Source: an uncultured Sphingomonadales bacterium
GTDB taxonomy: Bacteria > Pseudomonadota > Alphaproteobacteria > Sphingomonadales > Rhodothalassiaceae
DNA: 64,000 nt
Assembly: GCA_947499155.1 (NCBI GenBank)
Contig: CANMND010000006.1
Span: 186,001-250,000 of the forward strand
Direction: 5' to 3'
Of this stretch, positions 8,214 through 17,608 are shown piece after piece (position 1 is the first letter of the stretch; every line of letters starts with the position of its first letter). The translations under genes were made by a program, and so were the position numbers. The notes under the pieces are model-generated. The model was not told where the DNA came from. It did no database searches and saw nothing but the letters and a program-made list of their open reading frames with translations.

Positions 8214-9613
8214 CAGCACGCGTGCTTGTCGTTGACGATGTTCTGCCAAATGTGAAGCTGCTGGAAGCCAAACTTACCAGTGAGTACTTTGACGTGCTTT
8301 GTGCAACTTCAGGGCCAGAAGCTTTGGAAATTGTGCAGCGTGAACAACCCGATATCGTTCTGTTGGATGTCATGATGCCAGGAATGAACGGGTTTGAGGT
8401 ATGTCGTCACATTAAACAAGACGAGGCGACGGCCCATATCCCCGTTATTATGGTAACGGCCCTTGATCAGATGAGTGACAAGATCGCCGGTCTGGAAGCG
8501 GGCGCAGAAGATTTCCTGACCAAGCCGGTTGATGATATCGCCCTGTTTGCCCGGGTCAAATCACTTGTTCGGCTAAAAGTGATGATGGATGAACTCAAAA
8601 ATCGGGAAAATACCGGAGCATCCCTTGGCTGGGTGAAGGCAGGCGAAGAGGCTGAAACTTTTGAGCCTTCCAACACCTCAATTCTACTGGTGGATGACCA
8701 TGAGAAAGCCGCTGCGCGGGTAGGCCGCATGCTGACGGATATGGCAAGTGTATCGCATTCGATCGGGGGCGAGGGTGTAGCCGAACGCGCACGGGAGAAA
8801 AATTACGATCTTGTTATCGTGTCCTTGTCCATGCGTGAGACGGACGGCCTGCGTATATGCTCCAAGATGCGCTCCTATGAAGAAACGCGTCATGTCCCGA
8901 TTCTTGTTGTGGTTGAGGACAGTGAGCACGGGTCGCGTCAGTTGGTGCGGGCGCTTGATATGGGAGTGAATGACTATCTGGTGCCCCCTGTCGAGCGTCT
9001 GGAATTGATTGCCCGTGTGAGGACCCAAATCCGGCGTAAGCGTTATTCTGACAGGCTGTGGGAAAATTTTCATATTTCCATGCAGCTTGCTACCACTGAT
9101 GCTGTCACAGGGCTTTATAATCGCCATTATATGAACAGCCACCTAGAGACGTTGCTGCACTCAGCAAGGCGAAACGCCAAGCCCTTGTCTTTGGCTATGC
9201 TTGATATTGATCACTTTAAACCAGTGAACGATACCTATGGGCATGCCGCTGGTGATGAGATTTTACAAGAATTTGCAACACGAATTGCACGAAACGTACG
9301 CGGCGTGGATCTGGCAGCTCGTTATGGTGGGGAAGAATTCGTGGTGGTCATGCCCGATACATCCCGACATGAAGCCTTGGTAATTGCCGAACGCCTCCGG
9401 CACACAGTGTCTGATGTTCCATTTGTATTGTCGGACGGAACGGAGATCAATATTACCGTCAGCATTGGACTTGCGAGGCTGGACGACGAAGTGGAAGCCG
9501 CCAGTGATCTTTTGGAACAGGCCGACTCAGCGCTGTATCAGGCAAAGCATGAAGGCCGCAACAGGGTGGTTGTGAATGAAGAGGCTGGCGGGATGCAAGC
9601 GTCACATGCTTAA
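8210..9613 (+). CDS. pleD: PleD-type diguanylate cyclase response regulator
   Basis: A 467-residue protein with two receiver domains and a GGDEF domain. Receiver 1 (residues 1-120) has the acidic pair VVDD and phosphoacceptor Asp53 ([10 protein letters not shown]). Receiver 2 (about 155-275) is degenerate: [14 protein letters not shown] has Ser where the Asp should be, matching the adaptor receiver of Caulobacter PleD. The cyclase domain (about 300-460) has [11 protein letters not shown] with the I-site RGVD five residues upstream. Phosphorylation and dimerisation would activate c-di-GMP synthesis, linking polar development and flagellar remodelling to the DivJ/PleC system. It is coupled to divK by an ATGA overlap. 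Confidence 0.96.
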   Translation: MTARVLVVDDVLPNVKLLEAKLTSEYFDVLCATSGPEALEIVQREQPDIVLLDVMMPGMNGFEVCRHIKQDEATAHIPVIMVTALDQMSDKIAGLEAGAEDFLTKPVDDIALFARVKSLVRLKVMMDELKNRENTGASLGWVKAGEEAETFEPSNTSILLVDDHEKAAARVGRMLTDMASVSHSIGGEGVAERAREKNYDLVIVSLSMRETDGLRICSKMRSYEETRHVPILVVVEDSEHGSRQLVRALDMGVNDYLVPPVERLELIARVRTQIRRKRYSDRLWENFHISMQLATTDAVTGLYNRHYMNSHLETLLHSARRNAKPLSLAMLDIDHFKPVNDTYGHAAGDEILQEFATRIARNVRGVDLAARYGGEEFVVVMPDTSRHEALVIAERLRHTVSDVPFVLSDGTEINITVSIGLARLDDEVEAASDLLEQADSALYQAKHEGRNRVVVNEEAGGMQASHA

Positions 9614-9621
9614 GCACAAAA

Positions 9622-9659
9622 TATAAAGGCTGGTTCGCAAAAAGCGACCAGCCTTTATA
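9622..9659. terminator. Bidirectional terminator between pleD and rpmG
   Basis: TATAAAGGCTGGT pairs with ACCAGCCTTTATA, and the stem continues with TCGC/GCGA around an A-rich loop. It sits between two convergent genes and can serve both strands. Confidence 0.75.
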
Positions 9660-9677
9660 AAATCACATGCGCAGATC

Positions 9678-9845
9678 TTATTTGATCTTGGCTTCCTTAA
9701 ATTCCACATGCTTGCGGACAACCGGATCATATTTACGGAGGACCATTTTCTCCGTTAATGTCCGGGGATTCTTTTTGGTTACGTAAAAATAACCGGTACC
9801 CGCACTGCTTACGAGCTTGATTTTAATGCCACTTGGTTTGGCCAT
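9678..9845 (-). CDS. rpmG: 50S ribosomal protein L33
   Basis: This 55-residue ORF is too short for the ORF track. It begins [20 protein letters not shown] and continues with [21 protein letters not shown] before ending KEAKIK, an unmistakable L33 sequence. L33 is a small protein of the large ribosomal subunit located near the E site. The zinc-binding CxxC pairs of the C+ form are absent, so this is the zinc-independent type. It is a single gene facing pleD with a shared terminator; the 208 bp upstream are shared with the promoter of the Hpt gene. Confidence 0.96.
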   Translation of the reverse strand: MAKPSGIKIKLVSSAGTGYFYVTKKNPRTLTEKMVLRKYDPVVRKHVEFKEAKIK

Positions 9846-10014
9846 GGCGTGAACTCCAACGCGCTGTCTGTGCTATCGCCGAACGGGCCACGCCTGCCGG
9901 CAGAATTGAAGGGCCAACATAGAGCCATTAAGTGGATTGTCAAGTCCCTGACTGCAATCTGGGCCAGCTTCTTGACGGGTCATCTCATTAGGGAATTTTT
10001 TGTGACTTTCCTTA

Positions 10015-10020
10015 TATAAT
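10015..10020 (+). promoter_or_regulatory. Putative -10 element
   Basis: A perfect TATAAT lies 39 bp before the Hpt gene start in an AT-rich stretch. No good -35 hexamer is found at 16-18 bp (the best is GGAATT), so the promoter assignment is tentative. Confidence 0.35.
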
Positions 10021-10053
10021 CTTCCATACGTTGAAAAAGGAGTGACATTTAGT

Positions 10054-10821
10054 ATGACGGGCCAGTTACCCAGTGTGGAAGAAGCATTTCAAGAAGCTTT
10101 GGATTCTATAGATGACAGACTCTTGCAGATGAATGCGCTCCTTTCTGACGTAAGCCACGAGCGTCTGAATTCTGTAATGGCTGTTGCAGTTCTTCGTCAG
10201 CATGCGCATTCCGTCAAGGGGCTTGGGGCCAGCGTGGGTGCCACAATCATCAAGGTTCTTGCCCATCGTTTAGAAGATTATCTGGAAGCGGTGGAGGTCC
10301 TTGAAGGGCGCGCTTTTGGCGATTGTCAGGTCTTTCTTGACCGATTGAGTGAAGCCCTTGATGGTCGTCTTGATGCCTCTCCCCAGGATATCGCCGGGTT
10401 TTGTCGGCGTCTTCCCGCCAAAGGATCATTCAGTATCGATGATATCGAAATTAACGATATCGAGTTGATGCTGGTAATGACAGAAGGAACAGGGACACAC
10501 TTTGTCACCCGTGAATTGGCTGAATGCGGCTATCGAATTGTCAATGTCAGATCCACAGTGGACGCCCTTGCGCTGGCAGCCCAGATGCGTCCTGACATGG
10601 TTATAGTTTCCAATGTCATGCCGGAACTCTCAGGCGTGGATTTTATCTGTGCCCTGAAAGCGATGCCCGCGACAAAATCAATTCCTGTAGCCCTGTTGAC
10701 CAGCGCAGAGCGTGACAATCCAAGGCTGTCTGATCTGCCAACTGATGTGCCCATCCTGTCCAAGTCGGGACGATTTGCTGATGATGTGGCCTCTGTGTTT
10801 TCTCAAATTGGGCTTTTGTAA
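10054..10821 (+). CDS. Hpt domain fused to a degenerate receiver
   Basis: A 255-residue two-domain protein. The N-terminal Hpt domain (about 5-105) carries the phosphotransfer His in QHAHSVKGLGASVGA. The C-terminal domain (about 135-250) has the receiver pattern, but the acidic pair is replaced (LVMTEG) and the phosphoacceptor position is Ser (DMVIVSNVMPELSG); only the Thr/Ser (LLTSAE) and Lys (ILSKSG) remain. It should therefore accept or pass phosphate through Hpt but not be phosphorylated on its receiver. The ATG at 10054 is chosen because AAGGAG lies 11 nt upstream; the track's GTG at 10042 overlaps that site. The partner kinase is not identified; DivK, PleD and the three histidine kinases in this window are candidates. 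Confidence 0.82.
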   Translation: MTGQLPSVEEAFQEALDSIDDRLLQMNALLSDVSHERLNSVMAVAVLRQHAHSVKGLGASVGATIIKVLAHRLEDYLEAVEVLEGRAFGDCQVFLDRLSEALDGRLDASPQDIAGFCRRLPAKGSFSIDDIEINDIELMLVMTEGTGTHFVTRELAECGYRIVNVRSTVDALALAAQMRPDMVIVSNVMPELSGVDFICALKAMPATKSIPVALLTSAERDNPRLSDLPTDVPILSKSGRFADDVASVFSQIGLL

Positions 10822-11015
10822 ACACGGCCATTTTTGTGACAAGTTTTGGACATAAATCGGCCTGGAATATTCATGTGTGATATATATGTCTCATTATACA
10901 CATTATTATGTAATAATAGATAGTTAGGGTTCATATCGGGTGCAGTTGCTCCTACCTATGGTTCGGCCGTTCCATAAGGGAATAGTCGGAATATAAGTAA
11001 GGAGTGTACCCCCTC

Positions 11016-11672
11016 ATGTTTAAACCAGTTCGAAATGCTGCATTGGCCGCATGTGTTGTGTCGTTGTTTTCAGGCGGCGCAGTCATGGCGCAAACCTATG
11101 GCAGCGGTGGAAATTTTGATGGCCTTTATGCTGGCTTTGAGACCGGTCTCGATCATGCAAAGATTCGGTCTAATATAAATGTTGGTGATACCTTCTTCAG
11201 CAATAAGGGGAACAATGATGGTATTTACTATGGCGGTTTTGTCGGATACCGGGTTGAAGCCCAGTCCGGCCTTGTTTTAGGAGTTGAAGGCCGTTACGGC
11301 GGCAGCACCGCTCGTGTAAAATCATCTATTTCTGGCACTGACTTTGCCGATTTGTCGCTCAGAGGGGGCTTGGGGCGTACATTTGGCGGTGATGTTCTCG
11401 CTGGTTTTGCTACCGGACCGGAAAAGTCCATCCTGTTGTTTGCGTCTGGCGGTGTCAGCAATACACGCATCAAAAGCCGCGCTGAGGGTGTTGTGGGTGG
11501 CATATCCGAAGAACTAAAGTCCGGTAAGTCCAAATATGGTTATCGGGTTGGTGGTGGTGCGGAGTTGGCTCTGACCGAGTCGGTTTCTGCACGCGTCACG
11601 GCTCATTATGAGGACTATGGACAGAGAACCAACTCCATCAAGGTTCTTGGTGGTCTTGCCCTCAGATTTTAA
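11016..11672 (+). CDS. Outer-membrane beta-barrel protein (OmpA/porin-like)
   Basis: A 218-residue secreted protein with an N-terminal signal peptide (FKPVRNAALAACVVSLFSGG, cleavage after AVMA) and a Gly/aromatic-rich barrel of the kind found in small alphaproteobacterial surface antigens: FDGLYAGFETGLDHA, GGFVGYRVEAQSGLVLGVEG, and a C-terminal GGLALRF ending in Phe. About eight strands can be counted. The function is unknown; it could be structural or involved in surface interaction. The start at 11016 is preferred because AAGGAG precedes it by 11 nt. It is a single gene with its own terminator. Confidence 0.85.
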   Translation: MFKPVRNAALAACVVSLFSGGAVMAQTYGSGGNFDGLYAGFETGLDHAKIRSNINVGDTFFSNKGNNDGIYYGGFVGYRVEAQSGLVLGVEGRYGGSTARVKSSISGTDFADLSLRGGLGRTFGGDVLAGFATGPEKSILLFASGGVSNTRIKSRAEGVVGGISEELKSGKSKYGYRVGGGAELALTESVSARVTAHYEDYGQRTNSIKVLGGLALRF

Positions 11673-11694
11673 TATCTGATAGCTGACCAATAGA

Positions 11695-11732
11695 AAAACC
11701 CCGGTCGCTCTATGCGTCCGGGGCCTTTTTTT
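11695..11732. terminator. Bidirectional terminator
   Basis: A CCCCGG/CCGGGG stem is flanked by AAAAA on the left and TTTTTTT on the right, between the convergent beta-barrel gene and grxD. Confidence 0.85.
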
Positions 11733-11751
11733 ATCTGATCATCGCGCTTAG

Positions 11752-12084
11752 TCAGGCGGTCTGTGTCACGCCCTTTTCTTCAAACAGGGTAGCAAGCTCG
11801 CCGCTGCTGAACATTTCACGGACGATATCACATCCACCGATGAACTCACCCTTCACATAAAGTTGCGGGATTGTAGGCCAGTCGGAGTACACCTTGATGC
11901 CGTCCCGAAGTTCAGCGTCCGAGAGTACGTCATAAGCTTTGAAGGGCACTGCCATATGGCTCAGCACTTGCACGACGGCGGATGAAAAACCGCATTGAGG
12001 AAAAGTGGGTGTTCCCTTCATGAAAAGGACGACATCATCGGCCTTCACATCGTGGTCAATACGATCTTGTACGGATTGGCTCAT
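11752..12084 (-). CDS. grxD: Monothiol glutaredoxin (Grx4/GrxD type)
   Basis: A 110-residue monothiol glutaredoxin with the CGFS active site in FPQCGFSSAVVQVL, the cis-Pro region WPTIPQLYVKGEFIGG and the GGCDIV glutathione-binding motif. Proteins of this class bind a glutathione-ligated [2Fe-2S] cluster and work with BolA in iron-sulfur trafficking and iron sensing. It lies just downstream of bolA on the same strand, fitting the known Grx4-BolA partnership, and follows purL. Confidence 0.95.
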   Translation of the reverse strand: MSQSVQDRIDHDVKADDVVLFMKGTPTFPQCGFSSAVVQVLSHMAVPFKAYDVLSDAELRDGIKVYSDWPTIPQLYVKGEFIGGCDIVREMFSSGELATLFEEKGVTQTA

Positions 12085-12171
12085 CTTTAAACTCCATTAA
12101 GCGGGGTGTCTGGTTTTGGCATGACAGGGTGTAACCGACCAAGTCCAGTCACATCCGGCCAGGTGCGGCAT

Positions 12172-12408
12172 CTAGTCTTTGGGTGTGGATGTTTGCAGGG
12201 CAAGCGCATGCAAAGCTCCACCCATATTCCCTTTAAGGGCATTATAGACCATCTGGTGCTGCTTAATCCGCGTTAACCCCTTAAAGCCTTCATAAATAAC
12301 ATGGGCGGCATAATGATCGCCATCTCCACGCAGATCCTGGATTGTAACTTCGGCACCAGGCAGTGCGTCCTTAATCATGGTTTCGATTTCATGAGCAGAC
12401 ATGGCCAT
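12172..12408 (-). CDS. BolA-family protein
   Basis: A 78-residue BolA protein (MAMSAHEIETMIKDALPGAE; DGDHYAAHVIYEGFKGLTRI; KQHQMVYNALKGNMGGALHA). The class II KH-like fold and the conserved His residues that help ligate a [2Fe-2S] cluster with monothiol glutaredoxin are visible. The start at 12408 is chosen instead of 12468 because homologues begin there and an AGAAGGGG purine run lies about 12 nt upstream. The next gene is grxD, so the pair probably forms the Grx-BolA complex. Confidence 0.9.
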   Translation of the reverse strand: MAMSAHEIETMIKDALPGAEVTIQDLRGDGDHYAAHVIYEGFKGLTRIKQHQMVYNALKGNMGGALHALALQTSTPKD

Positions 12409-12519
12409 TACACAATGTCCCCTTCTTTCTAATATGAGTTGTTGTATCCCTATGTAGGTGCACGACATGCGCGACTCAAGCCATATGCCTGCATATGGCT
12501 TGATATGGGATAGCTGTGG

Positions 12520-14736
12520 CTATTCAGCAGCCGCCTTTTCTGGATGAGCCATGAGCGCCGGCATCCAGCCTTCATGAGCATTACGCAAATCGGTTATGGC
12601 CAGAGATATCAGCCCCTTGACTGTTACAAGGTCCCCGCCTGTTGTACCAAGATTATGGGCAATGATCCCTGCATCTCTTGCGGATTTAAGGACTTTTTCT
12701 GCGGTTTGTGCACTCACAGCAACAAGATAGCGCGCTTGATCTTCTCCGAAGAGAGCTGCATGTGCGGGAAGGTCAAGGGCTGCGATATCAACATCAAAGC
12801 CGATTTGTCCGGCAAGTGCCATTTCGCACAAAGCAATGATAAGGCCGCCATCGGACAGGTCGTGCACCGTATCAGCAAGACCATCCTGAATAAGGGAGCG
12901 CACAAAGTCACCGACCAGACGTTCCTGCTTAAGATCGACATAAGGAGGCGTACCTTCTTCCTTGCCGTGAATTTCAGCAAGATAAAGGCTCGCGCCCAGA
13001 TGGCCCTTTGTCTCTCCAATCAGGATCAGATGATCATTGGTGCGCTTGATGGCGATATCGGCCCGTTTATCTGAATCAGTCAGAAGGCCAAGACCGCCGA
13101 TGGCGGGCGTCGGATAAATTCCTTCGCCGCTGGTTTCATTGTAAAGGGACACATTGCCAGAGACGACCGGGTAATCCAGCGCGATGCAGGCTTCAGATAT
13201 ACCTTCAACGGCACCGACCAGTTGTCCCATGATTTCAGGGCGTTCCGGATTGCCAAAATTCATGCAGTCGGTAATGGCAAGCGGTGTAGCTCCGACGGCA
13301 GTCAGATTGCGCCATGTTTCTGCGACAGCCTGTCGTCCGCCCATATGGGGATCCGCAAACACATAGCGTGGGGTGCAGTCTGTGGTGATCGCCAGGGCTT
13401 TTTTGGTGCCATGGACCCGGACCACAGCCGCATCGCCGCCTGGGCGTCCGATGGTATCACCCATGACCATATGATCATATTGCTCCCAGATCCAGCGACG
13501 TGACGACAGGTTAGGTCCGCCGATAAACGACAACAGGGTTGCGTTATAATCGTCAGACTCGGGCACGGAATGAAGTGAGAGGGCAGGGGGCGGTAGTGTC
13601 TTTTCATGGGGGCGGTCATAAATTGGAGCATCATCTGTGAGACTTGCCACAGGAATATCTGCGACGATATCGCCCTGGAAAGTAAGCGTCAGGCGACCAG
13701 TATCAGTAATATGGCCGATCACAGCGAAATCCAGTTCCCATTTATGGAAGATCGCCTCCGCCTCAGCTTCACGGCCCGGCTTCAAGACCATCAGCATGCG
13801 TTCCTGGCTTTCGGACAGCATCATCTCATAGGGCAGCATGCCTTCTTCGCGACAAGGGACCTGATCAAGGTCAAGCTGAAAGCCGACACCACCCTTGGAC
13901 GCCATTTCAACCGAGGATGAAGTAAGGCCAGCCGCCCCCATGTCCTGAATGGCAACAATGGCATCGGTAGCCATCAGTTCAAGGCAGGCTTCGATCAGCA
14001 GTTTTTCTGTAAATGGATCACCCACCTGGACCGTTGGACGCTTTTCGTCCGCGTCGTCACTGAATTCCGCAGACGCCATAGTGGCACCATGAATCCCGTC
14101 GCGTCCGGTTTTTGAGCCGACATAAACCACAGGATTACCGACGCCGGCCGCAGCGGAATAAAATATATTGTCCTGCTCTGCGATACCAACAGCCATGGCG
14201 TTGACCAGGATGTTGCCATTGTAGCTTTTATGGAAATCGGTCTCACCGCCAACGGTCGGGACGCCGACACAGTTGCCGTAGCCGCCAATTCCTGCCACCA
14301 CGCCAGAAAGCAGATGGCGGGTTTTAGGGTGATCCGGCTCGCCAAACCGAAGGGCATTCATATTGGCGACCGGACGGGCGCCCATGGTAAACACATCACG
14401 CAAAATGCCGCCGACACCGGTTGCTGCGCCCTGATAAGGCTCGATATAACTTGGGTGATTGTGGCTTTCCATTTTGAAAATAGCGGCCTGGCCGTCGCCG
14501 ATATCCACAACGCCTGCATTCTCACCGGGTCCGCAGATCACCCATGGCGCCTTGGTTGGCAGCTTTTTGAGGTGCAAGCGCGATGATTTGTATGAGCAGT
14601 GCTCGGACCACATGACAGAATAAATGCCCAACTCGGTGAGATTGGGGGCCCGCCCCAAAAACTTTTCGATGCTGGCATATTCGTCCATGGTCAGGCCATG
14701 TTCGGCGATAAGGTCGGGAGTTATTTTGGTAGACAT
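12520..14736 (-). CDS. purL: Phosphoribosylformylglycinamidine synthase II
   Basis: A 738-residue small-type PurL, the synthetase subunit that converts FGAR to FGAM with ATP and ammonia delivered by PurQ in purine biosynthesis. Recognisable segments are [18 protein letters not shown], the ATP site region [14 protein letters not shown], and [10 protein letters not shown]-like linker sequence between the two AIR-synthetase-like halves. The start at 14736 ([14 protein letters not shown]) is preferred over 14853, since the longer version would run into purQ; GAGG lies about 10 nt upstream. It needs PurS and PurQ, both encoded immediately upstream. Confidence 0.97.
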   Translation of the reverse strand: MSTKITPDLIAEHGLTMDEYASIEKFLGRAPNLTELGIYSVMWSEHCSYKSSRLHLKKLPTKAPWVICGPGENAGVVDIGDGQAAIFKMESHNHPSYIEPYQGAATGVGGILRDVFTMGARPVANMNALRFGEPDHPKTRHLLSGVVAGIGGYGNCVGVPTVGGETDFHKSYNGNILVNAMAVGIAEQDNIFYSAAAGVGNPVVYVGSKTGRDGIHGATMASAEFSDDADEKRPTVQVGDPFTEKLLIEACLELMATDAIVAIQDMGAAGLTSSSVEMASKGGVGFQLDLDQVPCREEGMLPYEMMLSESQERMLMVLKPGREAEAEAIFHKWELDFAVIGHITDTGRLTLTFQGDIVADIPVASLTDDAPIYDRPHEKTLPPPALSLHSVPESDDYNATLLSFIGGPNLSSRRWIWEQYDHMVMGDTIGRPGGDAAVVRVHGTKKALAITTDCTPRYVFADPHMGGRQAVAETWRNLTAVGATPLAITDCMNFGNPERPEIMGQLVGAVEGISEACIALDYPVVSGNVSLYNETSGEGIYPTPAIGGLGLLTDSDKRADIAIKRTNDHLILIGETKGHLGASLYLAEIHGKEEGTPPYVDLKQERLVGDFVRSLIQDGLADTVHDLSDGGLIIALCEMALAGQIGFDVDIAALDLPAHAALFGEDQARYLVAVSAQTAEKVLKSARDAGIIAHNLGTTGGDLVTVKGLISLAITDLRNAHEGWMPALMAHPEKAAAE

Positions 14737-14782
14737 GTCTGATAAGCCTCGAACAGCGAAAAGGGGCGAGGAAGAAGATTGA

Positions 14783-15478
14783 TCAGGCGGTTTCCAGCAA
14801 TTTGAAAACACTTTCGAAAACGACGCGTCCGTCCCGTCCGCCCAATGCATCATCGATCATGCGCTCGGGATGGGGCATCATGCCAAGAATGGTGCGTTCT
14901 TCACTGAGAATGCCCGCAATATTGCTTGTTGAACCGTTGATATTTGCGGATTTGGTGATTTTGCCATCGGGGTCGCAATACCGAAACGCAATGCGGCCAC
15001 CATCTTCAAGAGCTGCCAGTGTGTGCGGCTCAGCAAAATAGTTTCCATCCTGATGCGCAACAGGCATGCGGATGACAGCCTTATCGCCATATTGGCGTGT
15101 AAATGCGCTGTCTGTCGCTTCTACCCGCAAATTTACGTCCCGGCAGATGAAGTTCAGTCCCGCATTTCGCATCAGGGCGCCAGGCAACAGGCCGATCTCC
15201 GTCAGGATTTGAAAGCCATTGCAGACGCCCAGAATCGGAACACCTCGATTGGCAGCACGTATCAGCCCAGGAATAATCGCAGATCGTGCAGCTATTGCGC
15301 CGCAACGCAGATAGTCGCCATAAGAAAATCCACCGGGCAGAGCGATTAAGTCCACATCGGGCAAAGTTGTTTCCTGGTGCCAGACGCGAATGGGCTGCGA
15401 TCCGGTGACAGCCTTGATGGCAACCTCCATATCGCGATCGCAGTTGGAGCCGGGGAAAGTGATGACGGCAGATCTCAT
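14783..15478 (-). CDS. purQ: Phosphoribosylformylglycinamidine synthase, glutaminase subunit
   Basis: A 231-residue class I glutamine amidotransferase that supplies ammonia to PurL. The nucleophile elbow GVCNGFQIL (Cys), the N-terminal [12 protein letters not shown] and the C-terminal His/Glu pair in [10 protein letters not shown] are present. It lies between purS and purL in the same operon, 46 bp before purL. Confidence 0.97.
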   Translation of the reverse strand: MRSAVITFPGSNCDRDMEVAIKAVTGSQPIRVWHQETTLPDVDLIALPGGFSYGDYLRCGAIAARSAIIPGLIRAANRGVPILGVCNGFQILTEIGLLPGALMRNAGLNFICRDVNLRVEATDSAFTRQYGDKAVIRMPVAHQDGNYFAEPHTLAALEDGGRIAFRYCDPDGKITKSANINGSTSNIAGILSEERTILGMMPHPERMIDDALGGRDGRVVFESVFKLLETA

Positions 15479-15516
15479 GGCAGGGCTCCCATCAGACAGG
15501 ACTTGAGATGAAGGGG

Positions 15517-15756
15517 TCAGTCGAATGTGATTGTGTAATTTTCAATCACTGTGTTGGCGAGCAGCTTTCTGCACATCTCATCAAGCTTTGCATGGGCCTT
15601 GTCCTTATCTGGCTCAGCCAGATCCACCTCAATATACTTGCCCTGACGGACATCTTCAATGCCATCAAAGCCCAAGCCTGCAAGAGCATGGTGTACGGCT
15701 TTACCCTGGGGATCAAGAACGCCAGGTTTCAAGGTGATATGAATACGCGCTTTCAC
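15517..15756 (-). CDS. purS: Phosphoribosylformylglycinamidine synthase subunit PurS
   Basis: A 79-residue small subunit ([30 protein letters not shown]) that bridges PurL and PurQ and helps channel ammonia. The start codon is GTG at 15756 with AAAGG about 10 nt upstream. It begins five bases after the purC stop, indicating tight coupling. Confidence 0.96.
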   Translation of the reverse strand: MKARIHITLKPGVLDPQGKAVHHALAGLGFDGIEDVRQGKYIEVDLAEPDKDKAHAKLDEMCRKLLANTVIENYTITFD

Positions 15757-15761
15757 AGAGA

Positions 15762-16538
15762 TCAGACCTTTCGTTTTTTTCGTCCATCGCCATCGGCGAT
15801 ATCGCGGATATCGGCACTAGGCAGCACGCCCAGTCTGCGGGCCACTTCCTGATAGGCTTCGATTTCACCGCCCATATCACGGCGAAAACGGTCCTTGTCC
15901 AGTTTTTCATTCGTTTTCATGTCCCAAAGGCGGCAGCCATCGGGGCTGATTTCGTCAGCGAGGACAATCTGCATGTGCTCTTCAGTATAGAAACGTCCAA
16001 ATTCCAGCTTGAAGTCCACAAGCCTGATACCGATTGCCGCAAACATGCCGCACAGAAAATCATTCACACGCAAGGCCATGTGGATGATTTCATCCAGCTC
16101 AAAATCCTGGGCCCAGCCAAATGCAGTGATATGCTCTTCACTGATCATGGGGTCACCCAGAGCATCATCTTTATAGTAATATTCGACGATCGCCCTTGGC
16201 AGGGCGGTACCTTCTTCCAGCCCCAGGCGTTTGCAAATCGATCCTGCGGCTACATTGCGCACAACCACTTCAACGGGGATGATTTCAACAGCACGTACAA
16301 GCTGTTCGCGCATACTGAGGCGACGCAAAAAATGGGTAGGAATCCCAATTGCATCCAATTGTGTAAACACATGTTCCGAAATGACGTTGTTGAGGACACC
16401 TTTGCCCTGCAGCGTCGCCCGTTTTTGTGCATTAAAAGCTGTGGCGTCATCCTTAAAGTATTGAATGAGCGTTCCGGGTTCCGGGCCTTCATAAAGAATT
16501 TTGGCCTTGCCCTCGTATATTTTGCTGCGACGCGACAT
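15762..16538 (-). CDS. purC: SAICAR synthetase
   Basis: A 258-residue phosphoribosylaminoimidazole-succinocarboxamide synthase, which joins aspartate to CAIR with ATP. The N-terminal [12 protein letters not shown], the ATP-site [12 protein letters not shown] and the signature [10 protein letters not shown] are intact. GGAG five bases before the ATG supports the start. It is the first gene of purC-purS-purQ-purL; the upstream leader contains two strong hairpins. Confidence 0.97.
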   Translation of the reverse strand: MSRRSKIYEGKAKILYEGPEPGTLIQYFKDDATAFNAQKRATLQGKGVLNNVISEHVFTQLDAIGIPTHFLRRLSMREQLVRAVEIIPVEVVVRNVAAGSICKRLGLEEGTALPRAIVEYYYKDDALGDPMISEEHITAFGWAQDFELDEIIHMALRVNDFLCGMFAAIGIRLVDFKLEFGRFYTEEHMQIVLADEISPDGCRLWDMKTNEKLDKDRFRRDMGGEIEAYQEVARRLGVLPSADIRDIADGDGRKKRKV

Positions 16539-16797
16539 TGCGGCTCCTGCCTTGTCATTCCGCCATGGTCCGGTGGTACTGGGTCAGTCTTTGGTATGCC
16601 GGTAAGCCAGCCATGGGGCTTATTCCAAGGCGCAGGACGTGCGCCTTGATATCCGACTCGAAATCGCGCGGACAATAGCCCAAGCCTTGTCCGCTTACAA
16701 TTGCTCAATCATACTTCAGGACGGCATTCTTCAGGAATGGGCCATGTCCAAACTGGCAGTTACCAGACGGATATGGGGCAGGCAACCTGTTTCAATG
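16539..16797 (-). other. flhG-purC intergenic region with two perfect hairpins
   Basis: This 259-bp gap separates the end of the flagellar operon from purC on the same strand. It holds two perfect 8-bp stems: GCGGACAA/TTGTCCGC at 16668-16694 (11-nt loop) and AAGGCGCA/TGCGCCTT at 16627-16647 (5-nt loop). Neither is followed by a T-run. They may end the flagellar transcript or form a purC leader structure; the ORFs of the track across this gap do not look coding. Confidence 0.5.
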
Positions 16798-17607
16798 CTA
16801 TTCCGCATGAGAAGGTGCAGACAGCAGTCGAACCAGATCACTCAGTCCCTTTGCCGCGTCGGCTTGCGGATGGCGAGCCAGTAAAGGTGTCTGGTGTCGG
16901 ATGGCGTCGCGGACTTTGGTGTCGTGCCGGATAATGGCGGCAAGCGGCGGATCAGTTTTAAGGAAAGTCTTGCACACTTTTCTTATGGCTTCGTATGTAC
17001 GTTCACCCTCACGCTTGCTGGTCGCCTGATTGACGATGATGCGCACATCGCTTTGTGGCAGGCGCTGAACTGTAAGTTTGATAAAGGCATAAGCGTCGGT
17101 CAGCGATGTAGGATCAGGACTCAATACTGTGAAGATAATGCCCCCGTGCCGCGACAATGTAGTGACTGAAGGATCAATTCCGGCGGCCAGATCCAGAATG
17201 ACATGATCATAGTCCGCCGCCATGGTGATTAGGCCAGAGCGGATGGATGAAAGCATGTCACGGGACAGATTGCCAAGGGACCCGGACCCGGATTTCCCCG
17301 CAAGAATATGAAAACAGCCCGGTCCGAAATCTTCGCCGTCATAGGGTGTCAGTGCTTCTTTTATGCTGAGCTTGCCGGAAATGACGTCCCCAATATCCCG
17401 ATCAGGCGTCAGCCCAATCTGGATATCCACATTGGCAAGGCCGAGATCGCCATCAAATAGCAGAACCCGACGGCCAGAACGGGCCAGCATATGGGCAAGG
17501 GTCGTGGCAAGCCATGTCTTGCCAACTCCGCCCTTTCCGGACGCAATGGTAATGAGCTTGCGTTCGTGCGGATCGGTAATTGTTTTGTTTATTGGATGTG
17601 GTGTCAT
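16798..17607 (-). CDS. flhG: FlhG/FleN-type MinD-like ATPase
   Basis: A 269-residue MinD/ParA-family ATPase with the deviant Walker A SGKGGVGKTWLATTLAHML and HVILDLAAGID as the switch region. FlhG sets flagellar number and placement by acting on FlhF and on the flagellar regulator. The start at 17607 (MTPHPINKT) is one base after the flhF stop; the longer track ORF only overlaps flhF in another frame. It is the last gene of the basal-body operon. Confidence 0.92.
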   Translation of the reverse strand: MTPHPINKTITDPHERKLITIASGKGGVGKTWLATTLAHMLARSGRRVLLFDGDLGLANVDIQIGLTPDRDIGDVISGKLSIKEALTPYDGEDFGPGCFHILAGKSGSGSLGNLSRDMLSSIRSGLITMAADYDHVILDLAAGIDPSVTTLSRHGGIIFTVLSPDPTSLTDAYAFIKLTVQRLPQSDVRIIVNQATSKREGERTYEAIRKVCKTFLKTDPPLAAIIRHDTKVRDAIRHQTPLLARHPQADAAKGLSDLVRLLSAPSHAE

Positions 17608-17608
17608 G

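Noticed and set aside
16639-16934. Plus-strand ORFs over the flhG end and the flhG-purC gap
   Set aside because: No ribosome site, composition not coding-like, and they overlap the well-supported flhG.
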